Shown here piece by piece: positions 47,926 to 56,835 of a stretch of DNA of 58,338 nucleotides. Numbering within the stretch: position 1 is the first letter of the stretch; each line of letters opens with the position of its first letter. This stretch comes from Actinomycetota bacterium (GTDB lineage Bacteria > Actinomycetota > Actinomycetes > S36-B12): positions 1 to 58,338 of the forward strand of contig VGBL01000011.1 of the NCBI GenBank assembly GCA_016870515.1, written 5' to 3'. The notes under the pieces were generated by a model. The model had not been told where the DNA came from, ran no database searches, and worked only from the letters and a program-made list of their open reading frames with translations. Position numbers and translations under genes: made by a program.

Positions 47926-48786
47926 ATGGCACGGGCCCTCGAGCAATTGGCCAGTTACCTTCGGGCCCACTCCCGCCTCAATTGGCTCGTCGACCTTGTG
48001 CGGGCCGTCATCCGCGAGCAGGGCACCGAGCGCATCGGATTGAGCGCCGCTGGTGTGGCCTTCTGGTTCGTCATAGCTATCTTCCCCGCACTGATCGCGA
48101 CGTTGATGGTGCTCGGCTTGGTGCTCGATGCTCAGCAGTTGAGCGCGGCCGTCACTGAACTCGAGAAGGCGAGCCCGGACAGCATGAACAGCGTCGTGCT
48201 CAAGCAGGTTCTCGTCGCGGCCGAGCAGCAACCATCGACCCTCTCAATCGCCTTCGTCGTCGCCCTCGTCGTCGCACTGTGGTCGACGTCCTCCGGCTAC
48301 TACAACTTCTCCAGAGGCGCCCGCCTGGCCTACGGGCTGCCCCCGGCGCCCTACCTCGTCGCACGCACGCGCGCCTTCGTGGGTGCCAGCGTCGGAATCC
48401 TGATCACCGCTGGCGCGGTGGTTGGCGCCGCCCTGGCCATGGGCTTTGCGAGCCGACAGTCCGGGGCCTGGAAATTCGTGGTCTCCGCCGCCGTCGCCGT
48501 GACCGTCCTGGTCGTTCTCGTGGTCTTGCTCGTCGGGCTGTTTCGGTTTTCGACTGGACGGCAATGCCCCACGCCGAAGTATCTGCCGGGCGCTGTGCTG
48601 GGAGCGGTCGGCACCGTCGCCATCGCCATCGGTTTTAGCATCTACCTGGCCTACGCCGGGGACTACGAGGTCGTCTACGGGGCACTCGCCGGAGGAATCA
48701 TCCTGATGCTCGGCGTCTATTTCTCGGCGTACGCCGTGCTCGTCGGTGCCGTGCTCAACGCACAGTGGCGCACGGTGAGCAACTAA
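47926..48786 (+). CDS. YihY/BrkB family membrane protein
   Basis: 286 residues with about six membrane helices. The family pattern is visible: AAGVAFWFVIAIFPALIATLMVLGL early on, ALWSTSSGYYNFSRGARLAYG in the middle and YGALAGGIILMLGVYFSAYAVLVGAVLNAQ near the end. Often called ribonuclease BN in old records, which is wrong; function unknown. ATG at 47926 is chosen; a TTG at 47911 would add five residues. Its stop overlaps the convergent PPK2 stop by 3 bp. Confidence 0.85.
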   Translation: MARALEQLASYLRAHSRLNWLVDLVRAVIREQGTERIGLSAAGVAFWFVIAIFPALIATLMVLGLVLDAQQLSAAVTELEKASPDSMNSVVLKQVLVAAEQQPSTLSIAFVVALVVALWSTSSGYYNFSRGARLAYGLPPAPYLVARTRAFVGASVGILITAGAVVGAALAMGFASRQSGAWKFVVSAAVAVTVLVVLVVLLVGLFRFSTGRQCPTPKYLPGAVLGAVGTVAIAIGFSIYLAYAGDYEVVYGALAGGIILMLGVYFSAYAVLVGAVLNAQWRTVSN

Positions 48787-49685
48787 TCCCCCTTCGTGGA
48801 CTTGGCCTTCTTCACCTTTGCCTTGGCGTTGCCGGTCATCGACCGAGCCTCCAGGAGTAGTTCACCGGCGTAGTCGGGAACGAACCGGCTGAGATCACGG
48901 GGCGGGCGCTCGTAGCCGTGCCCCTTCGGACGCTTGGGCAGGGTGAGTGGCTCGCGCATGACAGGCTGGTAGGGAACGGTCGATAGCAGGTGGTGGATCA
49001 TGTTGATGCGCGCCTTGCGCTTGTCGTCGGCCTCGACGTCGAACCAGGGCGACTCCTCGGTGTCGGTGTGCACCATCATCTCGTCCTTGGCCCTCGAGTA
49101 GTCCTCCCATCGCGTGATGGACTCGAAGTCCATCGGCGACAGTTTCCACTGCCTCATGGGGTCATTGAGCCTCGAGGCGAACCGCTTCTCCTGCTCGTGA
49201 TTGCTCACGCTGAACCAGTACTTGCGGAGGAAGATTCCATCTTCGATCAACAAGCGCTCGAAAATAGGTGCCTGGTGGAGGAAGCGACGGTACTCCTCAG
49301 GGGTGCAGAATCCCATGACTCGCTCGACACCAGCGCGGTTGTACCAGGAGCGGTCGAAGAGCACGATCTCTCCGGCAGCCGGCAAGTGCTCGACGTAGCG
49401 CTGGAGGTACCACTGGGTCCTCTGTCGCTCGGTGGGGGTCGGGAGGGCCACGATACGAGCTACGCGCGGATTGAGGTATTCGGTCACCCGCTTGATGGTG
49501 GATCCCTTGCCGGCGGCGTCTCGACCTTCAAACACGACCACCAGTCGCGAGCCGGAGGCCTTCACCCATTCCTGCATCTGCACGATTTGCCCCTGGAGCG
49601 TATAGAGGGTCTCCTCGTAGAACTCCCGAGGCAGGCGCTTGACCTTGGCAGGCGGCAATGCATCAGGACTGACGAACTGGCCCAC
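48783..49685 (-). CDS. ppk2: Polyphosphate kinase 2
   Basis: 300-residue class I PPK2 that transfers phosphate between polyphosphate and nucleoside diphosphates. Walker A is FEGRDAAGKGST at about residues 54-65, Walker B FDRSWYNRAG at about 118-127, and the lid region includes RTQWYLQRYV. The C terminus is Lys-rich (KAKVKKAKSTKGD). GTG at 49685 has GGAGGAGG 6 nt upstream; the long open frame to 50522 is out of the question because it overlaps the oxidoreductase gene. Confidence 0.93.
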   Translation of the reverse strand: MGQFVSPDALPPAKVKRLPREFYEETLYTLQGQIVQMQEWVKASGSRLVVVFEGRDAAGKGSTIKRVTEYLNPRVARIVALPTPTERQRTQWYLQRYVEHLPAAGEIVLFDRSWYNRAGVERVMGFCTPEEYRRFLHQAPIFERLLIEDGIFLRKYWFSVSNHEQEKRFASRLNDPMRQWKLSPMDFESITRWEDYSRAKDEMMVHTDTEESPWFDVEADDKRKARINMIHHLLSTVPYQPVMREPLTLPKRPKGHGYERPPRDLSRFVPDYAGELLLEARSMTGNAKAKVKKAKSTKGD

Positions 49686-49746
49686 GGCGAACCTCCTCCG
49701 TGGGCATCCAAGCACGCCCGAGGGACGCCCGTGGGCCCTTCGACGC

Positions 49747-50877
49747 CTAGGGTGCCGCCAGACCCTGGCCCTGCCATGACCGAAGGGCAGCATCGAATAC
49801 CCGGTGCGCATCGAGGGCCTCCGCCGGCGTGGCCGTGCCGAATCGATCGCCCAGGGCACCGGCTCGCTCGGCCAGGTAGGACGCCCACATCTGCAGGAGC
49901 GCATCGCCGAACCCGAACTCGAAGATGGCGCCCGAGACCACGGGCCAGGACGACACATTGCCCGGCTGGAGTTCCTCCCAGACATGCTCGCTGCCGTCCA
50001 GACGGAAGCGGTGCAGGAGCGTCGGCTGGCGAGTGCTGAAGCGCACTCCACCGTCCATACCGACCGCGTTGAAGAACCACGTGTTGACATGGCCCGGTGC
50101 GATGCGGCGAGTCTCCCAGAGCATCGTGAAGTCACGGCCGCCGGCTCGTGGATGCACCCCGCACACGAGGAGGGCGTTGTCCCAGGTGTCGCAAGCGACG
50201 AGCGTGCCATCGGGACCCGGCCGCTCACTGACGACGTCATCGAGCCGGGCGTAGACCGAAACCGGCCGCCAGCCCAGGCGCAGTGGCATATGCGCGACGT
50301 GGAGCCCCAGATCACCCATGACGCCCACGGGGCCGCAGGTCTTTGCACGCCGCTTCCAGTTGATGGGCTTGGCCCTGTTGAGGTCAGAGGAGTGCCAGAA
50401 GCCCGCCCGCACGTCGAGGATGTCACCGAGGGCGCCGGATGCCGCATATGCGTAGGCCCGCTGCGCTCCCGGATAGAAGGGGAACTCGCTGGACACGCGC
50501 ACGAACGCCGACGAGGCGTCAATCGCCGTCACGACACGCTCGGCGGCGCCACGATCGATTCCGAAAGGCTTCTCGGCAAGGAAGTCGCGCCCCGCCTGCG
50601 CTGCGGCCGTGTAGATCTCCTCGTGTAGATCGTGCGGCACGGCGATGTAGAGCACGTCGATGTCGTCCGACCCGACGAGATGCCGCCAGTCGTCGGTCAG
50701 CGTCGTGACAGAGTCCACGCACGCAAACCATTCGCGCGCCGCGGGTGCTGGATCGGCGACGGCGACCACGCGCGCTCGAGCCGGGTGGTCGACGAGCAGG
50801 TCCCACCGCCCGCACACTCCCACCAGCTCACGACCCATGAGGCCGCCGCCGATGATGCCGATGCGCACGTCGGTCAT
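49747..50877 (-). CDS. Gfo/Idh/MocA family oxidoreductase
   Basis: 376 residues. N-terminal Rossmann fold (IGIIGGGLMGRELV at about 6-19), the LAEKPFG motif carrying the catalytic Lys at about residue 101, and the usual C-terminal beta-sheet domain. Members oxidise sugars or inositols with NAD(P). Start overlaps the stop of the aldolase gene by 4 bp (ATGA), so the two form a coupled pair. Confidence 0.87.
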   Translation of the reverse strand: MTDVRIGIIGGGLMGRELVGVCGRWDLLVDHPARARVVAVADPAPAAREWFACVDSVTTLTDDWRHLVGSDDIDVLYIAVPHDLHEEIYTAAAQAGRDFLAEKPFGIDRGAAERVVTAIDASSAFVRVSSEFPFYPGAQRAYAYAASGALGDILDVRAGFWHSSDLNRAKPINWKRRAKTCGPVGVMGDLGLHVAHMPLRLGWRPVSVYARLDDVVSERPGPDGTLVACDTWDNALLVCGVHPRAGGRDFTMLWETRRIAPGHVNTWFFNAVGMDGGVRFSTRQPTLLHRFRLDGSEHVWEELQPGNVSSWPVVSGAIFEFGFGDALLQMWASYLAERAGALGDRFGTATPAEALDAHRVFDAALRSWQGQGLAAP

Positions 50878-51713
50878 GAGGAGCGCAGAACCGCCATCGC
50901 CTGTTGGGCGTCCGCGCCGTCGTGCAGCATGGCCATGAGCGCGCGGGTCATCCCGGCCGGGTTGTCGTGCTGGATGATGTTGCGCCCGTAGACGAGCCCC
51001 GCGGCTCCCTGCTGAAGCAGGGCCTGCGTGCGCCGGAACACTTCCTCGTCGGAGACCCTTCCGCCTCCGCGGATGAGGACGGGGATGCCGGAAGCCGTGC
51101 GAATGACCTCGTGGTAGATGGCCGGATCGTCGGTGGGATCGGCCTTGATGACGTCAGCGCCCAGCTCCACCGCCTGCCGGACGATCGGCACGATCTGCTC
51201 GACGTCGCCGTTGACGGTGTAGGGCCCGGCCGCGGTCTCCTTCATGACGAGGGGCTCGACCATCAGGGGCATGCCGTAGTCATCGCAGTCATTGCGCAGG
51301 TCCATGACGTTGCGGATGCACGCCTCCCTGACCTCCGGGCGCCCCGGAAGGTCGAGGAGGTTGACCACGACACAGGCCGCGTCGAGTCGGACAGCCGTCA
51401 GGACCGCGTCGCGTGCGATCACGCTGAACATGTGATCGGGCAACTGCGACCCGTAGACATTGGCCACGTCCGTGCGCATCACGAGGGCGGGACGCTCGCG
51501 ACCCCCTTGGCCCTGCAGGAGACGGGACTGACCTGGGGTGAGCTGGATGGCATCGGGACTCGCCGCCACTAGCACGCTTACCGCGGCCGGAAGGTCCTCG
51601 ATGCCCGAGAGGAAGCCTCCCTGGCCAAAGAAGCCGTGATCGACCGCGATGTCGAGGCAGCGCCCAGAGGCTGGATTGAAGAGCCGCCGCATGCGGTAGG
51701 CGCTGTTGGACAC
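50874..51713 (-). CDS. Class I aldolase (LsrF/FbaB/Cgl0159-like)
   Basis: 279-residue (beta/alpha)8 aldolase. N-terminal CLDIAVDHGFF, the Schiff-base Lys in ADVIKADPTDD at about residue 192, and phosphate-binding GGGRVSDEEVF and VYGRNIIQHDNP. The fold class includes fructose-bisphosphate, LsrF and inositol-linked enzymes; substrate not determined. GTG at 51713 has AAGGAG 5 nt upstream. Paired with the Gfo/Idh gene and divergent from the ManA-like gene. Confidence 0.82.
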   Translation of the reverse strand: MSNSAYRMRRLFNPASGRCLDIAVDHGFFGQGGFLSGIEDLPAAVSVLVAASPDAIQLTPGQSRLLQGQGGRERPALVMRTDVANVYGSQLPDHMFSVIARDAVLTAVRLDAACVVVNLLDLPGRPEVREACIRNVMDLRNDCDDYGMPLMVEPLVMKETAAGPYTVNGDVEQIVPIVRQAVELGADVIKADPTDDPAIYHEVIRTASGIPVLIRGGGRVSDEEVFRRTQALLQQGAAGLVYGRNIIQHDNPAGMTRALMAMLHDGADAQQAMAVLRSS

Positions 51714-51801
51714 CGGTGCTCCTTAACCTGGGGGCGGCCCACACGGGGCTGGCCGCCGCGACCCGTGCACCCTATCCCCCGGAGGATGCGACCATGGGGC
51801 C

Positions 51802-52842
51802 GTGACGACTCCTTCGCCGGTGCTTCTCCCGGTCAACCAGTTCGACCACTTCTACCGTGGCGGCGACCGCATCGGCGCTTTGCGCCAGGGCCCCGGGGGG
51901 CCCCGGCGCCCCGAGGAGTGGCTGGGCTCCACGACCACGCGGTTCGGCGACCCGGTGCAGGGGCTCAGCGCGCTGCCTGACGGGCGTTACCTGCGCGATG
52001 CGGTCATCGCCGACCCCATCGCGTGGCTGGGCGCCGCGCACGTCGACCGATACGGCACATCGGTCGCGGTATTGGTGAAGTTCCTCGACCTGGGCCAGCG
52101 CCTGCCCGTGCACCTGCATCCCAACCGCGAGTTCGCGCGTACGCACCTCGGACTCGCGCACGGCAAGACCGAGGCATGGTATGTCCTCGACGCGCCCCCC
52201 GGAGCCCGTGTCGGCGTGGGATTCGCCCAGCCCATGGCACTAGCCGACGTTGCCGCCATGGTCGCCGCGCACGACAGCCAGGGGCTTCTCGACTCCCTGC
52301 GCACGCGAGAGGTGCGCGCGGGCGACGCCATGCTCGTGCCGGCCGGACTCCCCCACACCGTGCAGGAGGGAGTGTTCGTGCTCGAACTCCAGGAGCCCAC
52401 CGACCTGTCCATCCTGCTGGAATGGCAGGACTTCGCGGTCGATGGCGCCCGCGACGGGCATCTCGGCCTGGGATTCGACGTCGCGCTGCAGGCCGTCGAC
52501 ACCTCGGCCGTCACCGACGCCGACCTCAATCGCCTCGTCGTGCGCCGGGAGGAGATCGCCCGTGCGGGACTGACCTCGGCACTCCCCAGCGAGGCTGACG
52601 CCTACTTCCGGGCCCAGCACCTGGACACGAGCGACGCGCCCGTCACGGTCGACGCCGGGTTCGCCGTCGTGGCCGTCCTCGACGGGGCCGGCACGATCAC
52701 GACCCCCGCTGAGACCCTCGCGGTGTCCCGGGGCGACGTCCTCGTGCTGCCCCATGCCGCGGGCGACTGGATCGCCGACGGTGCCCTCGTCGCGGTGGCC
52801 TGCCGTCCCCCGGCTCCCGACGCGCCCACGGACGCCCGCTAG
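51802..52842 (+). CDS. Class I mannose-6-phosphate isomerase-like protein
   Basis: 346 residues of the type I PMI cupin fold. Metal-binding LPVHLHPNREFART (HxH) and KTEAWYVLDA (Glu) are followed by GDAMLVPAGLPHTV, which supplies the last His. A second cupin repeat at the C terminus (GAGTITTPAETLAVSRGDVLVLP) completes the fold. It could interconvert mannose and fructose 6-phosphates or a related sugar phosphate used with the aldolase and Gfo/Idh enzyme across the 88-bp divergent gap. GTG at 51802. Confidence 0.82.
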   Translation: MTTPSPVLLPVNQFDHFYRGGDRIGALRQGPGGPRRPEEWLGSTTTRFGDPVQGLSALPDGRYLRDAVIADPIAWLGAAHVDRYGTSVAVLVKFLDLGQRLPVHLHPNREFARTHLGLAHGKTEAWYVLDAPPGARVGVGFAQPMALADVAAMVAAHDSQGLLDSLRTREVRAGDAMLVPAGLPHTVQEGVFVLELQEPTDLSILLEWQDFAVDGARDGHLGLGFDVALQAVDTSAVTDADLNRLVVRREEIARAGLTSALPSEADAYFRAQHLDTSDAPVTVDAGFAVVAVLDGAGTITTPAETLAVSRGDVLVLPHAAGDWIADGALVAVACRPPAPDAPTDAR

Positions 52843-52906
52843 CCCCTTCGCCGATCTGCGCGTGCCCGGGCCCGCTGTTACCCTCGCGTAGGACAAGGAG
52901 GTATCG

Positions 52907-53155
52907 ATGGCAGACGATCCCCAGGGCCCGGCTGACATTCTTCGTGCCGTGTGGCAGGGCGTCCCCGGCTCTGTCAGCGATCTCGACGCAGAGTGCAGCC
53001 CCACCAAGGCCTGCCGCAACATGAAGGACGTCACCTTCGACGGCTACGCCGAGGAGGGCGGCGACCTGGCTACGGCCTGGCGCAATACCCTGGCCCGCGA
53101 GGGCAAGCTCGGCTCCGGCTCGCTGGCCGACCTTGTCTTCGGCAACTCCGACTGA
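52907..53155 (+). CDS. Small acidic protein leading the coxDE genes, function unknown
   Basis: 82 residues, soluble and acidic, with two cysteines in DLDAECSPTKACRNM. No family recognised. ATG at 52907 with a perfect AAGGAGG 6 nt upstream, so it is surely translated. It ends 8 bp before the CoxD-like gene and is probably co-transcribed with it. Confidence 0.7.
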   Translation: MADDPQGPADILRAVWQGVPGSVSDLDAECSPTKACRNMKDVTFDGYAEEGGDLATAWRNTLAREGKLGSGSLADLVFGNSD

Positions 53156-53163
53156 CGGCGGCC

Positions 53164-54036
53164 ATGACCACATCCCCCGCTGACCTGAGTATCCCCGGGC
53201 TCACGTCCGTCTTGCGCGACCAGGGCTACATCGCCGACCGCGGCCTGGCCACGGCTCTCCTGCTGTCCCTCAAGCTCGGCAAGCCGCTCCTGCTCGAGGG
53301 CGAAGTCGGCGTAGGCAAGACCGAACTCGCCCGCACCCTGGCGTCGATGCTCGGACGCGACCTCATCCGCCTGCAGTGCTACGAGGGCATCGACGTTCAC
53401 CACGCGCTCTACGAGTGGGATTACGCCCGGCAGATGCTCCACATCCGCTCCATGAGCCAGGCTGATGCTGCGACCTCTGACGATGACCTCTTCGGCGAGC
53501 GCTTCCTGCTCGAACGCCCGCTGCTCCAGGCCTTGCAAGCGGGCGATCGGTGTGTCCTACTCATCGACGAGATCGATCGAGCCGACGACGAATTCGAGGC
53601 CTTCCTGCTCGAGCTTCTCGGCGACTTCCAGGTCACCATTCCCGAGGTCGGCACGATCCGCGCCGAGACCCGCCCCATCGTGATCCTGACGTCCAACCGC
53701 ACCCGCGAGCTCCACGATGCGCTCAAGCGCCGGTGCCTCTACACCTGGATCGGCTTCCCGCCGCCCGATCGCGAGGTCGAGATCGTCCGCACAAGGCTGC
53801 CCGACGTCGGTGCCGCGCTCGCAGGTCAGGTCGTGGCGGCAGTCAATCGCCTGCGCGAGATGGACCTCGAGAAGCCCCCCGGCGTCGCCGAGACCATCGA
53901 CTGGGCCCAGAGCCTCGACGCCCTCGGCGTCGAGGCTCTGACAGACGATGCCGCCATCGACACCCTCGGCGCGGTGGTGAAGGATCGCGACGATCTCGAG
54001 TACGCGACGAAGAGCATCCAGGATGTCGTCGCCTGA
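53164..54036 (+). CDS. coxD: MoxR/CoxD-type AAA+ ATPase
   Basis: 290-residue MoxR-family ATPase. Walker A is LEGEVGVGKTELA at about residues 41-53, Walker B VLLIDEIDRAD at about 131-141, and sensor 1 VILTSNRTREL. CoxD-type proteins act as chaperones that mature the [CuSMoO2] or Mo site of CO dehydrogenases and related hydroxylases. Overlaps the CoxE-like gene by 14 bp. ATG at 53164 has only a weak ribosome site. Confidence 0.88.
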   Translation: MTTSPADLSIPGLTSVLRDQGYIADRGLATALLLSLKLGKPLLLEGEVGVGKTELARTLASMLGRDLIRLQCYEGIDVHHALYEWDYARQMLHIRSMSQADAATSDDDLFGERFLLERPLLQALQAGDRCVLLIDEIDRADDEFEAFLLELLGDFQVTIPEVGTIRAETRPIVILTSNRTRELHDALKRRCLYTWIGFPPPDREVEIVRTRLPDVGAALAGQVVAAVNRLREMDLEKPPGVAETIDWAQSLDALGVEALTDDAAIDTLGAVVKDRDDLEYATKSIQDVVA

Positions 54037-55174
54037 ACCCCAGTCGCATCCCGACGGATTCGACGCACTCTTGGTGGCGTTCGGGCACGCCCTGCGCGGG
54101 GCTGGCCTGCCGGTAGGCACCGACGACATCCTTTCGTTCTGCGCCGGCACCGCCTCGCTCGACGTGACCGATGTCATGGATGTCTACTGGTCGGGGCGCG
54201 CCACGCTCGTGCGTCGCCGCGACCACGTCCCCGTCTACAACGCGGTCTTCCAGCGATTCTTCCTCGACGCCACTGCGGCGTCAGACGACGAGCGCAAGCG
54301 CACGATGCGCTCCTCCGCCACCGCCGGGGCGACCCTCGAGATCCCCAACACCGAGGAGGGCCTCCCCGGACAGATCAGCCCCGAGGAAGCCAAGCTCGGC
54401 TACCTGGCCAGCACGTCCGAGGTCTACCGCCACAAGGCGTTCTCCGAGTGCTCCGACGATGAGCTCCGTCGATTGCGTCGCCTCATGCTGCAGATGCGCG
54501 TGACCCCACCGCGCAAGCGCACGCACCGCACCATGCGCGCCCGCCGGAGCGCCATGCTCGACATGCGTCGCATGGCCCGAGACACCATGCGCTCTCTCGG
54601 CGAGCCGCGCGACCTCGCCTACAAGAAGCGTCGTCACCGCCTGCGTCCCCTCGTGCTCATCCTCGACGTGTCAGGCTCGATGGCCGACTACTCGCGCAAC
54701 CTCCTGCAGTTCGCCTACTCGGCCCGGCGAGCCAACGCGAAGGTCGACGTCTTCTGCTTCGGCACCCGCTTGAGCCGCATCACCAAGGCACTCGATCGCC
54801 GGGATCCCGACGACGCTATGCGGATCGCCGGCGAGGCCGTGCTCGACTGGGATGGCGGCACCCGTATCGGCGACAGCCTGCGGCAGTTCACCCGTGAGGC
54901 ACGACGTTCGCGGCTGGGACGAGGAGCCATCGTCGTCATCTGCTCCGACGGCCTCGATCGCGGCGATCCCCTCGCCCTCGAGGAATCCATGGAGACCCTT
55001 GGCCGCCTGGCCCACCGGATCATATGGGTCAACCCCCACAAGGGCGATGTCGTCGACTACGTGCCCGCCTCCCTCGGCATGATCGTCGCCGACCCCTACA
55101 TCGACGAGGTGCACTCAGGGCACAACCTCGCTAGCCTCGAGCATCTAGCTGCTCGTCTATCGAAGGTGGGTTAG
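54023..55174 (+). CDS. coxE: VWA-domain protein, CoxE-like
   Basis: 383 residues with a C-terminal von Willebrand A domain. The metal-ion-dependent adhesion site DVSGSM is at about residues 214-219, with the later Thr and Asp positions in GGTRIGDSL and CSDGLDRGD. The N-terminal helical region is basic. CoxE-type proteins pair with CoxD in Mo-hydroxylase maturation. Coupled to coxD by a 14-bp overlap. Confidence 0.86.
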   Translation: MSSPEPQSHPDGFDALLVAFGHALRGAGLPVGTDDILSFCAGTASLDVTDVMDVYWSGRATLVRRRDHVPVYNAVFQRFFLDATAASDDERKRTMRSSATAGATLEIPNTEEGLPGQISPEEAKLGYLASTSEVYRHKAFSECSDDELRRLRRLMLQMRVTPPRKRTHRTMRARRSAMLDMRRMARDTMRSLGEPRDLAYKKRRHRLRPLVLILDVSGSMADYSRNLLQFAYSARRANAKVDVFCFGTRLSRITKALDRRDPDDAMRIAGEAVLDWDGGTRIGDSLRQFTREARRSRLGRGAIVVICSDGLDRGDPLALEESMETLGRLAHRIIWVNPHKGDVVDYVPASLGMIVADPYIDEVHSGHNLASLEHLAARLSKVG

Positions 55175-55176
55175 CC

Positions 55177-55464
55177 ATGAGGTTCAGCGTCTCATTGCAG
55201 GCAGAGGGCGATCGCGAGGTCACCCTGGATGAAGTGGTCGAGCTCGCCGATGCGGTGGCCGGCCTGGGCGGCATTGCCTCCGGCTTCGGCACCATGAGCT
55301 ACGGCGCCCAGATCATCGTCGACGCCGAGACATCCGACGAAGCCGTCGAGATCGCCCTCGAGCAGTTCAATCGCGCCGTGGCCAGCACCTCCCTCCCCGC
55401 CTGGCCCGTGGCCCGCGCCGAGACCATCGGCGAGGATGACGACTATGGCGACCTGGACCCCTGA
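55177..55464 (+). CDS. Small acidic protein in the cox region, function unknown
   Basis: 95 residues, mixed alpha/beta (MRFSVSLQAEGDREVTLDEVVELADAV...). It ends in an acidic tail EDDDYGDLDP. No family recognised. 2 bp after the CoxE stop, with AAGGTGGG ahead of the ATG, so it is part of the same operon. Its end overlaps the next gene's start by 20 bp. Confidence 0.65.
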   Translation: MRFSVSLQAEGDREVTLDEVVELADAVAGLGGIASGFGTMSYGAQIIVDAETSDEAVEIALEQFNRAVASTSLPAWPVARAETIGEDDDYGDLDP

Positions 55465-55897
55465 GGTGATTCGCCTCGGCAGCCTCGCCGGCTACTCCTT
55501 CGAGGGCCCTCGATCCCTGGCTGGCTGGACCCCGCCGCATGTGCCTGCCGTCTACGCGATCCTCGCCAAGGGCAATCCGCAACGTCCGCACGAGTTCGCG
55601 GTGATCTACGTCGGCCACTCCGACGACCTCACGACCGAGGGCTTTCCCTTCCGCCACCCCCGATCAGCCGCCTGGGTCAAGCGCGCCGACGGCAAGTTCA
55701 ACCTCCATGCGTGCTGGCTGGAGGTGCCCGGCGGCACACGAGCCCATCGAGAGCAGATCGCCCGCGAGCTCATCGCCATCTACGACCCCAGCTGCAACCT
55801 GGAGAAGTTCGACCAGGCCTGGAAGGACGAGTGGATCGGCGAATACGCCACGCCCGTCACCGACCCATTGACGACGGGCCGCGACCCCCAGCAGTGA
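55445..55897 (+). CDS. GIY-YIG-like protein
   Basis: 150 residues. The order VPAVYAILAKG, then AVIYVGHSDDL, an Arg in the following helix and a late ELIAIYDPSCNLE recalls a compact GIY-YIG nuclease fold (two Tyr, Gly, Arg, Glu, Asn). The second Tyr motif is YVG rather than canonical YIG. Whether it cuts DNA is unknown. ATG at 55445 has GAGG at 55432-55435; the ATG at 55436 abuts that site. Confidence 0.5.
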   Translation: MATWTPEVIRLGSLAGYSFEGPRSLAGWTPPHVPAVYAILAKGNPQRPHEFAVIYVGHSDDLTTEGFPFRHPRSAAWVKRADGKFNLHACWLEVPGGTRAHREQIARELIAIYDPSCNLEKFDQAWKDEWIGEYATPVTDPLTTGRDPQQ

Positions 55898-55933
55898 GGG
55901 TCCCGGCCCGTCGGCAGGTCAAAGCGGCCAGCG

Positions 55934-56299
55934 TCAGTCGAGGTTGACTCCCACGCCCTCCATTAGGCGCGTGCGGCGCGTGCCCATAGCGGGGCGCGCC
56001 GTGCCATCGGCAACGTTCTCGTCGTGCTGGTAGGTCGCCCCGACGACGATTCCCTCGCCCATCCCGTAGAGCAGGGGCAGGGCGCCGGCCACGACACGGC
56101 CGGTCGTGTTGATCGACGTCAAGCCGGGCTCGATCGCCTCGGCATCCTTCTTAATCTGCCAGACGAGATCGGCGCACTCCTCGAGGTCTGAGGCAACGGC
56201 CTTGAGCTGCGACCCCACGATGTAGAGGTAGATGGCCAGGCCCGCGATGAGGGCAACGATGTCGGCGACTGACCACCAAGCCAGCGCGCTGGCGCTCAC
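55934..56299 (-). CDS. Small membrane protein E of a five-gene array, function unknown
   Basis: 121 residues. One membrane helix at about 10-30 (VADIVALIAGLAIYLYIVG), then an acidic amphipathic helix (AVASDLEECADLVWQIKKDAEAI) and a second weakly hydrophobic segment (VVAGALPLLYGMGEGIVVG). The last gene of the array and the longest. GTG at 56299 overlaps the previous gene's stop by 4 bp, without its own ribosome site. Confidence 0.65.
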   Translation of the reverse strand: MSASALAWWSVADIVALIAGLAIYLYIVGSQLKAVASDLEECADLVWQIKKDAEAIEPGLTSINTTGRVVAGALPLLYGMGEGIVVGATYQHDENVADGTARPAMGTRRTRLMEGVGVNLD

Positions 56300-56571
56300 G
56301 ACCGCACCTTGTCAAGGACGCGGCCGAGGAAGAGGTGGTGCTCCAGGCCTTCCTGGAGCACCAGTTCAACACCCCCGCCGGTGGCGGTGATCAGCGCGGT
56401 GTCGGCGGTGTTGGCCTGCGCGGCGATAAGCGTCGCCTTGATGGCCGCGACACGCTTGCGAATGCGGGCCACCAGGATGACCAGAATGGTCAGCAGCGCG
56501 GCGACGGCAACAACGACGATGATGCCGAGGCTGTTCGCCACCTGCCAAAGTTGTTCGACCTGGGGATCCAT
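56296..56571 (-). CDS. Small membrane protein D of a five-gene array, function unknown
   Basis: 91 residues. One membrane helix at about 13-35 (SLGIIVVVAVAALLTILVILVA), a basic stop-transfer ARIRKRV, then an Ala/Thr-rich amphipathic helix. ATG at 56571 with GGGAGG 5 nt upstream, 1 bp after the end of gene C. Open frame to 56610 is not used. Confidence 0.65.
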   Translation of the reverse strand: MDPQVEQLWQVANSLGIIVVVAVAALLTILVILVARIRKRVAAIKATLIAAQANTADTALITATGGGVELVLQEGLEHHLFLGRVLDKVRS

Positions 56572-56572
56572 G

Positions 56573-56827
56573 TCAGCCTCCCAGCCGGCTACGGCCGCGC
56601 TTGAGGCCATCGATGATGGCCAGCGCGGATGCGATGGTCTCGTTGAGACCCTTGAGCCCTGCGGTGTTGATCTCGGCCTGCTGAAGCCCTTGCAGAATGC
56701 TGCCCGCCTGGTTGCCGATGCGCGCGGCGAGCATCAGGATCGGCACCACTAGGGCCACCACGGCCAGGACGACGACCAGGCCGATGATGTAGCCGATCAG
56801 CCAGCCCTCATGTCCGGTGAAGTCCAC
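56573..56827 (-). CDS. Small membrane protein C of a five-gene array, function unknown
   Basis: 84 residues. Membrane helix at about 9-34 (LIGYIIGLVVVLAVVALVVPILML), then AARIGNQAGSILQGLQQAEINTAGLKGLNETI, a Gln/Asn/Ala-rich amphipathic helix like that of a receptor stalk. GTG at 56827 with AGGAGG 4 nt upstream. Confidence 0.65.
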   Translation of the reverse strand: MDFTGHEGWLIGYIIGLVVVLAVVALVVPILMLAARIGNQAGSILQGLQQAEINTAGLKGLNETIASALAIIDGLKRGRSRLGG

Positions 56828-56835
56828 GTGACCTC

